Assembly (NCBI RefSeq): GCF_002563715.1
Contig: NZ_PDJJ01000001.1
Span: 248,001 to 312,000 of the forward strand
Length of the DNA stretch: 64,000 nt
From: Isoptericola jiangsuensis
GTDB lineage: Bacteria > Actinomycetota > Actinomycetes > Actinomycetales > Cellulomonadaceae
Direction: 5' to 3'
In this document: positions 8,725 through 16,237 of the stretch, one piece after another
How positions within the stretch are numbered: the first letter of the stretch is position 1
How the letters are laid out: each line of letters begins with the position of its first letter
Position numbers and translations under genes: made by a program
The notes under the pieces: generated by a model
Database searches by the model: none
The model's input: only the letters and a program-made list of their open reading frames with translations
Told to the model about the DNA's origin: nothing

Positions 8725-9623
8725 CGGCCCCCGCGACCGGGAACTCGGCACGCCGCGGGACGATCGCGCACGTGTGGTCGGTGGTCGGCGGCGTCGTCGC
8801 ACCGGTCACCCTGGTGACGGCGGTGCTGTTCTACTTCGGGTACGTGCACACGCAGGCGCAGCTCGAGTACTTCGGTGTCGACGTGGACCTGCTGGGCCTG
8901 GGCACGCAGGACTTCGTGATGCGCAGCCCGGGGGTGCTGCTGGTCCCGATGCTCGTGCTGCTGCTCGGGGGAGCGGTGCTGCTGGTCGCCGACGGTGTGG
9001 TGCGACGTCGCCTGGCCACCGCGGACGCGGCGGCGTACCGCCGGACCGCCCGCCTCCTGACGGGTGGAGGCGCCGGCGTGCTGGTGCTCGGCGTGGTGCT
9101 CGTGCTGGCGTTCCCCGTCGCGGGCGACTGGGTCCTGTTCCCGCTGGTCGCTCCGCTGGTGCTGGGCTGCGGGGCCGCGCTCGCGGCCTACGGCCTGGTG
9201 CTGGCCGGCCACGTCCCCACCGGGGACGGGGAGGAGGCGCTCCCCGCACGCGCCGCCGACCCGGTGCGCACGGTCGAGGTGCTCCTGGTGCTCACCGTGG
9301 TCGCCGCCCTGTTCTGGGCGACCGCGACGATCGCGCAGTGGGCGGGCTACACGCAGGCGTCGGACCTCGCGGCCGACCTCACCGTGCTGCCCGCCGTCGT
9401 CCTCGACACGGAGCAGCGCCTCCAGCTCGGCGACGACGTCGTGGCGCAGACCGCGCTGCGGGCCGACGACGGCGACCGGTTCCGGTTCCGGTACACCGGC
9501 CTGCGGCTGCTCGCCGAGGGCGACGGCACGCTGTTCCTCGTCCCGGAGCGCTGGACGGACGACGGCTCGACGCTGGTCGTGCCCGTCGCCGACGTGCGGT
9601 TCAGGATCCCGTTCCCCGGCTGA
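8721..9623 (+). CDS. Membrane protein coupled to the Thr-Asp lipoprotein
   Basis: 300 aa, GTG start overlapping the lipoprotein stop. The N-terminal segment around residues 17-45 (VVAPVTLVTAVLFYFGYVHTQAQL, cut here) is followed by the motif EYFGVDVDLLGLGTQDF. Further membrane segments lie at ~68-90, 110-130, 134-158 and 183-205. The C-terminal ~90 residues are soluble and strand-rich (RFRYTGLRLLAEGDGTLFLVP). Function is not recognised. Tight coupling suggests a membrane-anchored pair acting at the cell surface. Confidence 0.7.
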   Translation: MTAPATGNSARRGTIAHVWSVVGGVVAPVTLVTAVLFYFGYVHTQAQLEYFGVDVDLLGLGTQDFVMRSPGVLLVPMLVLLLGGAVLLVADGVVRRRLATADAAAYRRTARLLTGGGAGVLVLGVVLVLAFPVAGDWVLFPLVAPLVLGCGAALAAYGLVLAGHVPTGDGEEALPARAADPVRTVEVLLVLTVVAALFWATATIAQWAGYTQASDLAADLTVLPAVVLDTEQRLQLGDDVVAQTALRADDGDRFRFRYTGLRLLAEGDGTLFLVPERWTDDGSTLVVPVADVRFRIPFPG

Positions 9624-9880
9624 CCGCCGCCTGCGGGCCGAGGACGCCCGCGAAGTGCCGGGAGATCCCCGCGGCGGCGAGCAGCCCGGCCCCGCGGTGA
9701 CGGCCGTGTCGCGGGCGAGGTGGACCGGCCCGGTGAAGATCCGGTGCGCGGGGACCGTCCCGGGAATGCGCGCCAGGTCACAGCGGTTGGACCCGTCGAT
9801 CCCCATCCCCGACAGAGGACACCTCTATCCATCCCACGCACGTCACGACCGCCCGACCGCACCACCGCGAGGAGACGCCC
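9624..9880. other. 257-bp intergenic region without a supported gene
   Basis: No ORF with plausible initiation and no strong hairpin was seen. Just before the DUF2255 gene there is GAGGAGACGCCC, a good ribosome-binding site, so this downstream gene has its own leader, and the region probably carries its promoter. No confident -35/-10 pair could be picked. Confidence 0.4.
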
Positions 9881-10336
9881 ATGACCGCCATCCCCAGCCT
9901 GCGAGACCTCGCGTCGACACCCACCGCCCGCCTGCTCACCGACGACGGCCCGGGGGTGGCGGCCTGGACGGTCGTCCACGGCCGTGACCTGTACGTGCGG
10001 TCGATGCCGGGCGGCGCGCCGGTGGCGCACGGCCGGGCCCGGCTCCTGGTCGGCGGGGCGCAGCACCCGGTGACGCTCGCCGAGGTCGCCCCCGAGGTGC
10101 ACGGCCCGCTGGACGCCGCGTTCCGCGCCAAGTACGGCCGCCGTGCGCCCGAGAAGGCGCGGGCGCTGACGTCCGACGCGGCCGCCGCGACGACGTTCCG
10201 CCTGGACGCCCGCCGCCTCACCTGGGCCGAGCGGGTCGCCGCGGCGCGGGTCGCCGTGCGGGACCGTCGCCGGTTCGCCGGCGCCGGGCGCACCGGCCGC
10301 GCCACCGGCGACGAGGTGCCCTGCGTCGCCTGCTGA
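9881..10336 (+). CDS. DUF2255 family protein
   Basis: 151 aa. The first ~120 residues fit DUF2255, a small PNPOx-like/deaminase-associated family: TAWTVVHGRDLYVRS-like strand (AAWTVVHGRDLYVRSMPG), then RARLLVGGAQHPVTL and AFRAKYGRRAPEKAR. The ATG is set by the GAGGAG ribosome-binding site 6 nt upstream. The C-terminus carries an Arg-rich extension ending PCVAC, with two cysteines, that I do not associate with the family. Function unknown. Confidence 0.75.
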   Translation: MTAIPSLRDLASTPTARLLTDDGPGVAAWTVVHGRDLYVRSMPGGAPVAHGRARLLVGGAQHPVTLAEVAPEVHGPLDAAFRAKYGRRAPEKARALTSDAAAATTFRLDARRLTWAERVAAARVAVRDRRRFAGAGRTGRATGDEVPCVAC

Positions 10337-10353
10337 CGCACCCCCGCACGCAC

Positions 10354-10393
10354 GAGGGCGACGACCCGGTGGAGGCACCGGGTCGTCGCCCTC
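10354..10393. terminator. Perfect 18-bp hairpin between convergent genes
   Basis: An 18-bp perfect stem with a GAGG tetraloop lies between the DUF2255 gene and the convergent HTH_42 gene. The U-tract is weak, as usual at this G+C content. It most likely terminates both transcripts. Confidence 0.75.
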
Positions 10394-10457
10394 CGTCGTG
10401 TCGGGCCGTCGCAGTCCAGGGCCCGTGCGCCCCGCCGGGGATGCGGGTCGTGGTCCG

Positions 10458-11600
10458 TCAGGCGAGCCGGTGCACGTCGTCGGTGGGGAGCTGTTCCCAC
10501 CAGCGGCGGTACCGGCCGAACACGGCCGGTTCCCGGTCGGCGAGGAACGTGCGCAGCGCGGCGGCCTCGGCCTCCAGCGCGCGCAGGTCGTCGCGGCCGA
10601 CGGGTTCGAACAGGGCGGCGTCGACGCCGTCGTCGGTGGCGCGCCACACCCCGACGACGTGCCCGTCCACGAGCACCGTGGGCAGGGTGTCGCCGTTGCG
10701 GCGGATGACGTGCCGCCGGTGGGCCTCGGGCAGGACGCGGGTGCGGTCCGCGTGCGCGAGCAGCACGGAGTCCCACATGCCGAGGAGCCGCGGCGGGGCG
10801 GGGGTGGCGGCGTCGGGGCGCGGGGCGTCGGGCAGGTCCCACAGCGTGGTGCGGCCGGAGCCGCCCACGGGCACGAGCTCGTCGCGCAGCGCGGCGAGGG
10901 CGGGCCCGGTGAACGGGCGGCGCAGCATGGTGAACTGGCCGAGGTCGGCCTCGGTGGCGGGTCCGAACGCCGCGAGGTAGCGCCGTGCGAGGTGCACGAC
11001 GGCGGGGTCGTCGCCGGGCGGTGGGGCGTCCGCGGCGGTGGTGGCGCCCGCCCGGTAGTGCCGCCGGGTCGGGGTGTACGACCAGGGCGGTCCGGTGGGC
11101 ACGTGGTGCAGCGGCGCGAGGGTGCGTAGCGCGAACCAGGCGGCCGGGGCGCGGTCGGCGTCGAGGAGCCGCGTCAGCTCGGCCAGGATCTCGTCCTGGG
11201 TGCGGGGCCGGGCCGCGAAGGCGAGCAGGGCGTCGCGCACGTCGTCGGCCTCGGCGGGCGTCAGGCGGGCCGGGGCGAACCGGCGGTCGTTGAGCCGGGA
11301 TCCGCGCAGCGGGTCGGTGACGGCGCGGTGGAACGGCGCCCAGTCGTCGGCGTGCACGGCGTGCAGCGTGATCCGCAGGAGCGTGGACCGCACGAGCGTG
11401 CCGCTGGTGAAGGCGTCGTCGAGGTCGGCGGGGTCGAACCCGGCGACCCGGTTCCAGAGCGCGAGGTAGGGCGCGGCGGGCTCCTGCGCCTGGACGGCGC
11501 CGACGGCGCGCACGACGTCGGGCACGGGCAGGCGGGCCCGTTCCAGCAGGTGCTGGCGGGCGAGCGTCGCGCGGCCGAGGGCCGCGGGCGAGGCGTCCAC
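10458..11600 (-). CDS. Winged-helix (HTH_42/AlkZ-like) DNA-binding protein
   Basis: 380 aa from the GTG at 11600. That start is supported by TTGCGA-N17-CACAGT ending 7 nt before it. An ATG 36 nt further upstream would lie inside this promoter. The protein belongs to the HTH_42 superfamily (YcaQ/AlkZ-like): ARQHLLER, VRAVGAVQAQEPAAPYLALW, GTLVRSTLLRITLHAVHADD, and the C-terminal MWDSVLLAHADRTRVLP and VLVDGHVVGVW. AlkZ members unhook interstrand crosslinks as DNA glycosylases and often protect producers of azinomycin-like agents. Whether this relative is a glycosylase cannot be decided by eye. Confidence 0.8.
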   Translation of the reverse strand: MDASPAALGRATLARQHLLERARLPVPDVVRAVGAVQAQEPAAPYLALWNRVAGFDPADLDDAFTSGTLVRSTLLRITLHAVHADDWAPFHRAVTDPLRGSRLNDRRFAPARLTPAEADDVRDALLAFAARPRTQDEILAELTRLLDADRAPAAWFALRTLAPLHHVPTGPPWSYTPTRRHYRAGATTAADAPPPGDDPAVVHLARRYLAAFGPATEADLGQFTMLRRPFTGPALAALRDELVPVGGSGRTTLWDLPDAPRPDAATPAPPRLLGMWDSVLLAHADRTRVLPEAHRRHVIRRNGDTLPTVLVDGHVVGVWRATDDGVDAALFEPVGRDDLRALEAEAAALRTFLADREPAVFGRYRRWWEQLPTDDVHRLA

Positions 11601-11698
11601 GTGCCCGACTGTGCCGTGCCGTGGACGGCGTCGCAATGGTCGTCCCGGGAGATGTCGGCACCGAGACGAAGATTTGATGCCGGAGAGCCGACATTTGC

Positions 11699-11726
11699 TT
11701 GACAGAAATCATAAGTGGCGTAGCGT
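11699..11726 (+). promoter_or_regulatory. Promoter of the ebo-type operon
   Basis: TTGACA (11699-11704), a 16-bp spacer and TAGCGT (11721-11726), followed after 7 nt by the ATG, give a probable leaderless transcript. The TTTGCTTGAC block over the -35 and the CCATGGTCA..GACGAC block over the start recur at the same spacing in the promoter at 20059-20086. This suggests a shared regulator, most simply the ROK protein encoded at 18770-19993. Confidence 0.75.
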
Positions 11727-11733
11727 GCGGTCC

Positions 11734-12945
11734 ATGGTCAACGACGACTCCCGCACGCCGCCGCGACGACGCACCGGCCTGTGGTTCCTCGGCGCCCGCG
11801 GCTCCGTCGCCACGACGGCCACGCTCGGCGCCCTCGCCCTCGCGCGCGGCCACGCGCCCACGACCGGCCTGGTCAGCGAGCTCCCCGACGTCGCCCGCGC
11901 CGGGCTCGTCGGCGTCGACGAGCTCGTCGTCGGTGGTCACGACGTCGCCGGCAGCATCGTGGAGCGCGCCCACGAGCTCGCGGCCTCCGGTGTCGTGCCC
12001 GCCGCCACCGTCGCCGCGCTGGCCGACGACCTCGCCACCGTCGACGCCCGCGTCCGGCCCGGCGCCAGCGGCACGGCCGACCGCGCCACCGCCGACCGCC
12101 TCCAGGCCGACATCGAGGCGTTCCGCGCCGAGCACGACCTGGAGCGGGTCGTCGTCGTCGACGTCTCCAGCACCGAGCCGCCCGCCCCGGACGCCCACGC
12201 CCTGACGCTCACCGAGCTCGAGCGCCGCCTCGACGACGGCACGGCGCCGCTGCCGGCGTCGTCGCTGTACGCGTACGCCGCGTTCCGCGCCGGCAGCCCC
12301 GTGGTGTGCTTCACGCCGTCCACCGGCCCGCGGATCCCCGCGCTGGAGGAGCTCGCCAAGACGCTGCACCTGCCGTGGGCGGGGCGCGACGGGAAGACGG
12401 GCGAGACCCTGCTCAAGGCGACGCTCGCGCCGATGTTCGCGACCCGTGCCCTGGCGGTGCGGTCGTGGTCGGCGTTCAACATCCTCGGCGGCGGGGACGG
12501 CCGCACGCTGGCGGACCCGGCCGCGGCCGCGAGCAAGACGGCCACCAAGGCGATGACCGTCGAGGCGGTGCTCGGCTACCCCGTCGAGGGCCCGGTGCGC
12601 ATCGACCACGTCGCGGACCTGGGCGACTGGAAGACCGCGTGGGACCACGTGACGTTCGACGGGTTCCTCGGCACCCGCATGCGCATGCAGGTGACGTGGG
12701 AGGGCTGCGACTCCGCGCTCGCCGCGCCGCTCGTCCTCGACCTGGCCCGCCTGGTCGCCCGGGCCCACGAGGTCGGCGTCACCGGCCCGGTCGGGGAGCT
12801 CGGGTTCTTCTTCAAGGACCCCGTGGGCAGCGCCGAGCACGCGCTGGCCGCGCAGTGGCAGACGCTGACCCGGTGGTGCGCCGGGCTCGGCGACGCCGCA
12901 CGGGCCGACGGGCACGCCGGGGTCGCGCCCCACGGTGCCGCATGA
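11734..12945 (+). CDS. myo-inositol-1-phosphate synthase-like sugar-phosphate cyclase, first gene of the ebo-type operon
   Basis: 403 aa. NAD-binding Rossmann motif FLGARGSVATT (residues ~16-26), SSTEP, then the catalytic core AGRDGKTGETLLKATLAPMF, SWSAFNILGGGDG, HVADLGDWKTAWDHV and FLGTRMRMQVTWEGCDS (positions ~210-335), matching the MIPS family. MIPS converts glucose 6-phosphate to inositol 1-phosphate with enzyme-bound NAD+. Location at the head of an ebo-type operon, where the dehydroquinate-synthase-like cyclase EboD normally is, suggests a dedicated cyclitol-forming step rather than housekeeping inositol supply. The stop overlaps the eboC start (ATGA). Confidence 0.88.
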   Translation: MVNDDSRTPPRRRTGLWFLGARGSVATTATLGALALARGHAPTTGLVSELPDVARAGLVGVDELVVGGHDVAGSIVERAHELAASGVVPAATVAALADDLATVDARVRPGASGTADRATADRLQADIEAFRAEHDLERVVVVDVSSTEPPAPDAHALTLTELERRLDDGTAPLPASSLYAYAAFRAGSPVVCFTPSTGPRIPALEELAKTLHLPWAGRDGKTGETLLKATLAPMFATRALAVRSWSAFNILGGGDGRTLADPAAAASKTATKAMTVEAVLGYPVEGPVRIDHVADLGDWKTAWDHVTFDGFLGTRMRMQVTWEGCDSALAAPLVLDLARLVARAHEVGVTGPVGELGFFFKDPVGSAEHALAAQWQTLTRWCAGLGDAARADGHAGVAPHGAA

Positions 12946-13784
12946 GGTGGCGTGACGCCGCCGAGCTGGTCCGCCTGCCCGCCGCGCTGACCGTCCCCGG
13001 GGACTCGCTGGCGGGCGCCGCCGCGGCGGGCTGGCCGTGCGGGGCCCGGACGGCGGCCCTGCCCGTGGCGTCGGCCTGCCTGTACTGGGCGGGCATGGCC
13101 CTCAACGACTGGGCGGACCGCGACCTCGACGCCACGGAGCGCCCGGAGCGACCCATCCCCTCGGGGCGGGTGCGGCCCGGCGAGGCGCTCGCCCTCGCCG
13201 GGGGGCTCACCGCGGCGGGGCTCGGCGCGGCCGCCGTCGCCGGACGCCGTCCCCTCGGGGTGGCCGCGGCGCTGGCCGCGACGGTCTGGGCGTACGACGT
13301 CGTCGCGAAGCCCACCCCGGCCGGTCCGGCCGTCATGGCCACGACACGGTTCCTCGACGTCCTCATGGGTGCCGCCGGTCGGCGGGCCGGCCTGGTCCCC
13401 GCCACCGTCATGGGTGCGCACACCCTGGCCGTGACGGCCGTCAGCCGCGGGGAGGTGCACGGCACGACCCCCGACCAGGGCCGGGCCGCGGTCGCCACGA
13501 CCGTCGCCGCCGCCGCGGGCGCCGCCCTGGCGCCGGGCCGGGTCCGGGTGCCCGTGGTCGCGCTGGCCGCGACCTACGCCGCCGCCGTCCTGCCCGCGCA
13601 GGCCGACGTGGTCCGCCGCCCCGACGCCGCCACGGCCCGCCGGGCGACGGGCGTCGGCATCCGCGGCATGGTGCCGCTCCAGGCCGCGCTGCTGGCCGGG
13701 CACGGCGCGGTCGCCGCCGCGGTGGGGCTGCTCGCCGCGGTACCGCTGGCCCGGCTCGGCGCGCGGGCGGTGAGCCCCACGTGA
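12942..13784 (+). CDS. eboC: EboC-like UbiA-family prenyltransferase
   Basis: 280 aa, very hydrophobic, about eight membrane segments. The first Asp-rich motif reads NDWADRDLDATERPERP (residues ~54-70), the N-D-x-x-D-x-x-D Mg2+/diphosphate site of UbiA enzymes. The second motif is degenerate: around residues 200-225 the family Asp cluster appears only as PAQADVVRRPDAATARRATG (partial). UbiA enzymes move a polyprenyl group onto an acceptor in the membrane. In ebo clusters EboC is thought to prenylate or anchor the metabolite or its carrier. Coupled by overlap on both sides (ATGA and GTGA). Confidence 0.82.
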   Translation: MRWRDAAELVRLPAALTVPGDSLAGAAAAGWPCGARTAALPVASACLYWAGMALNDWADRDLDATERPERPIPSGRVRPGEALALAGGLTAAGLGAAAVAGRRPLGVAAALAATVWAYDVVAKPTPAGPAVMATTRFLDVLMGAAGRRAGLVPATVMGAHTLAVTAVSRGEVHGTTPDQGRAAVATTVAAAAGAALAPGRVRVPVVALAATYAAAVLPAQADVVRRPDAATARRATGVGIRGMVPLQAALLAGHGAVAAAVGLLAAVPLARLGARAVSPT

Positions 13785-14671
13785 TCACGCTCGGATACGG
13801 CACCAACGGGTTCGCCGACCACCGCCTGGAGGACTGCCTCGCCCTGCTGGCGGACCTCGGCTACGGCGGGGTCGCGCTCACGCTCGACCACATGCACCTC
13901 GACCCGCTGGCCCCCGGTCTCGCGCGACGCACCGAGCGGGTCGCGGCGCTGCTGGCGCGGCACGGGCTGGGCGTCGTGGTGGAGACGGGCGCCCGCTACG
14001 TGCTCGACCCGCGGCGCAAGCACGAGCCCACCCTGGTGTCGGACGAGGGGCGGGAGCGCCGCGTCGACCTGCTCGCCACGGCCGTGCGGGTCGCCACCGA
14101 CCTCGGCGCCCCCGCCGTGCACCTGTGGTCGGGCGTGCTGCCCGCCGGCACGTCGTCCGCCACCGGGTGGGACCGGCTGGTGGCCGGGACGGCGGACGTG
14201 CTCGGGCACGCCGAGGCCGCGGGGGTCGACCTCGCGTTCGAGCCCGAGCCGGGCATGCTCGTCGAACGGGTCGGGGACCTCCTGCGGCTGCGCACCGCGC
14301 TCGGCGACCCCGACCGCCTGCGCCTGACCATCGACGTCGGGCACCTGACGTGCGTCGAGACCGAGCCGGGCCCGGACGTGATCCGCGCCGCCGGGGCGCT
14401 GGTGGCGCACGTGCAGGTGGACGACATGCTCCCCGGCGTGCACGAGCACCTCGAGCTCGGCACCGGCGAGGTCGACCTGCCCGGCGTGCTGACCGCCCTC
14501 GACGAGGTGGGCTTCGACGGGCTCGCGTCGGTCGAGCTGCCCCGCCACTCGCACGCCGCCGCCCGGCTGGCGCGCTCCAGCATGTCCGCGCTGCGCGACG
14601 CCGCAGCCACCGCGAGGGTGCGCGTGCGCCCCCGCGCGACCGTCCACGACGAGGTGGGGGTGACCGGATGA
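13781..14671 (+). CDS. Sugar-phosphate isomerase/epimerase (xylose-isomerase-like TIM barrel)
   Basis: 296 aa from the GTG at 13781 overlapping the eboC stop. It has an AP-endonuclease-2/IolE-type TIM barrel: GYGTNGFADHRLEDCLALL, GVALTLDHMHLDPL, APAVHLWSG, LAFEPEPGMLVE, LRLTIDVGHLTC, VAHVQVDDMLPGVHEHLELG, GFDGLASVELPRHSH. Metal ligands expected on the barrel (Glu in FEPEP, Asp/His in DVGH, His in HVQVDD, Glu in SVELPRHSH) are present. The IolE/IolI relatives act on inosose-type cyclitols, which fits a MIPS-like first gene. It is an addition to the classical ebo set. Confidence 0.82.
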   Translation: MITLGYGTNGFADHRLEDCLALLADLGYGGVALTLDHMHLDPLAPGLARRTERVAALLARHGLGVVVETGARYVLDPRRKHEPTLVSDEGRERRVDLLATAVRVATDLGAPAVHLWSGVLPAGTSSATGWDRLVAGTADVLGHAEAAGVDLAFEPEPGMLVERVGDLLRLRTALGDPDRLRLTIDVGHLTCVETEPGPDVIRAAGALVAHVQVDDMLPGVHEHLELGTGEVDLPGVLTALDEVGFDGLASVELPRHSHAAARLARSSMSALRDAAATARVRVRPRATVHDEVGVTG

Positions 14672-15258
14672 CCCCGGTACGCACGACGCTCGACCCGGCC
14701 GCGGAGGAGCGGCTCGCCGGGCTGGAGGAGGAGGTCCGGGCCGACCCGGGCACCGTGGCACGGGCGTTCGCCCGCGCCGCGCGCGTGGTGGGCCGCGGCC
14801 CCGGACCCGACGGCCTGCCGGTGCAGGACGTCGCCCGGGTGCGGCTGCTCGTCGCCGCGACGCGGGGCGCCGGGCCGGACGGCGCCGCCGCCGTGGCCGC
14901 CGAGCTGTACCGCACGGGCGACGCCGACGAGCGTCGCGCCGTCCTGCTCGCCCTGGAGGCGCTCGACGTCGGCGACCGGGCGGTCCCGCTGCTGCTCGAC
15001 GCGCTGCGCACCAACGACTCCCGGCTGGTGGCCGCCGCCATGGGCCCGTCCGCGGCCGCGCACCTGCCGGCCGACGCGTGGCGCCACGGCGTCCTCAAGT
15101 GCCTGTTCACGGGCGTGCCGCTCGCCGTCGTCGCGGACCTGACCGCCCGCCGCGACGCCGAGCTCGACCGCATGGTCGCCGCGTACGCCGCCGAGCGGCG
15201 TGCCGCCGGGCGGGACGTCCCCGACGACGCCCTCGCGCTGCTCGCCACCACCCCCTGA
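14668..15258 (+). CDS. eboA: EboA-domain protein
   Basis: 196 aa, largely helical, Ala/Arg-rich. It contains the HEAT-like pattern of EboA proteins: DVARVRLLVAATRG, DERRAVLLALEAL, AVPLLLDALRTNDSRLVAAAMGP and WRHGVLKCLFTGVPL (positions ~60-155). No catalytic motif is visible and the biochemical role of EboA is unknown. The name comes from the conserved ebo cluster. It starts at an ATG overlapping the upstream stop. It ends before a palindromic element that splits the operon, so eboB downstream has its own ribosome-binding site. Confidence 0.82.
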   Translation: MTPVRTTLDPAAEERLAGLEEEVRADPGTVARAFARAARVVGRGPGPDGLPVQDVARVRLLVAATRGAGPDGAAAVAAELYRTGDADERRAVLLALEALDVGDRAVPLLLDALRTNDSRLVAAAMGPSAAAHLPADAWRHGVLKCLFTGVPLAVVADLTARRDAELDRMVAAYAAERRAAGRDVPDDALALLATTP

Positions 15259-15264
15259 CCCCGT

Positions 15265-15321
15265 CGAGCGTCTCTGAAAGTCAGGAATCGACGGCTGATG
15301 CCGGACTTTCAGAGACGCTCG
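15265..15321. repeat. 57-bp palindromic element, copy 2, inside the ebo-type operon
   Basis: Perfect 18-bp arms (CGAGCGTCTCTGAAAGTC and reverse complement) around a 21-nt loop. Geometry and 17 of 18 arm bases match the copy at 1648-1704. It lies between eboA and eboB, the only gap in an otherwise overlapping operon. As RNA it would form a strong hairpin that could partially terminate or protect the transcript and so alter eboA/eboB ratios. Confidence 0.85.
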
Positions 15322-15348
15322 GCCCCCGACCCGCAAGGAGGCGGACCC

Positions 15349-16236
15349 GTGCGCATCTTCGACCCGCACATCCACATGACGTCCCGGACCACCGACGACT
15401 ACGAGGCGATGCGCGACGCCGGGGTGCGCGCGCTCGTCGAGCCCGCGTTCTGGCTCGGCCAGCCCCGCACCTCGGTCGGCTCGTTCGTCGACTACTTCGA
15501 CGCGCTGCTCGGCTGGGAACGGTTCCGGGCCGCGCAGTTCGGGATCGTGCACCACGCGACGATCGCCCTCAACCCCAAGGAGGCGAACGACCCGCGCTGC
15601 CACGGCGTGCTCGACCTGCTGCCCCGCTACCTGGAGAAGGACGGCGTGGTCGCGGTCGGCGAGACCGGGTTCGACTCGATGACGCAGGACGAGGAGCGGG
15701 TGTTCGTGCGCCAGCTCGAGCTCGCCGGGGAGCACGACCTGCCGGTGCTCGTCCACACCCCGCACCGGGACAAGGCGGCGGGCACGCGCCGCACGCTGGA
15801 GATCGTCGCGCAGGTCGGCGTCGCGCCGGAGATGGTCGTGGTGGACCACCTCAACGAGGTGACCGTGGACGTCGTCGACGACGCCGGCTGCTGGGCCGGG
15901 TTCTCGGTCTACCCGGACACCAAGATGGACGAGGGTCGCATGGTGGAGATCCTGCGCCGCCGCGGCCTGGAGCGCGTGCTGGTCAACTCGGCCGCGGACT
16001 GGGGCCGCTCGGACCCGCTGAAGACGTGGCGGACCGGGCGGGCGATGCTCGCCGCCGGGTTCACCGACGACGACGTCGACCGGGTCCTGTGGCGCAACCC
16101 GGTCGAGTTCTACGGCCAGAGCGGGCGCCTGCTGCTCGACGCGGACGAGGCCGCCGGTTCGTCCGGCGCGTCCGGTGAGTACCAGGGCAACTCGGTGCGC
16201 CGCGGCGAGCCCGTCATCCCCGCCGGGCAGGCCTGA
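15349..16236 (+). CDS. eboB: EboB-like TatD-family metal-dependent hydrolase
   Basis: 295 aa from the GTG at 15349, chosen because AAGGAGG lies 7-8 nt upstream. An in-frame ATG at 15298 would start inside the palindromic loop. Amidohydrolase-fold metal ligands: FDPHIHM (HxH near the N-terminus), VAVGETGFDS, LPVLVHTPHRDK, MVVVDHLNE and the late Asp in NSAADWGRSDPL. TatD relatives are hydrolases or nucleases. In ebo clusters EboB is proposed to act on the trafficked metabolite. It is followed by eboE after one base. Confidence 0.85.
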   Translation: MRIFDPHIHMTSRTTDDYEAMRDAGVRALVEPAFWLGQPRTSVGSFVDYFDALLGWERFRAAQFGIVHHATIALNPKEANDPRCHGVLDLLPRYLEKDGVVAVGETGFDSMTQDEERVFVRQLELAGEHDLPVLVHTPHRDKAAGTRRTLEIVAQVGVAPEMVVVDHLNEVTVDVVDDAGCWAGFSVYPDTKMDEGRMVEILRRRGLERVLVNSAADWGRSDPLKTWRTGRAMLAAGFTDDDVDRVLWRNPVEFYGQSGRLLLDADEAAGSSGASGEYQGNSVRRGEPVIPAGQA

Positions 16237-16237
16237 C

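Noticed and set aside
4417-8802. A 1461-codon open frame on the minus strand spanning VKOR and the region opposite the cation ATPase
   Set aside because: Only the last ~207 codons (VKOR) encode a recognisable protein. The rest is antisense to the ATPase, rich in Arg/His/Gly/Asp, and arises because stop codons are rare at this G+C content.
15298-15348. ATG at 15298 as start of eboB
   Set aside because: It lies in the loop of the palindromic element and has no ribosome-binding site. The GTG at 15349 has AAGGAGG at the right distance and begins at the conserved FDPHIHM region.
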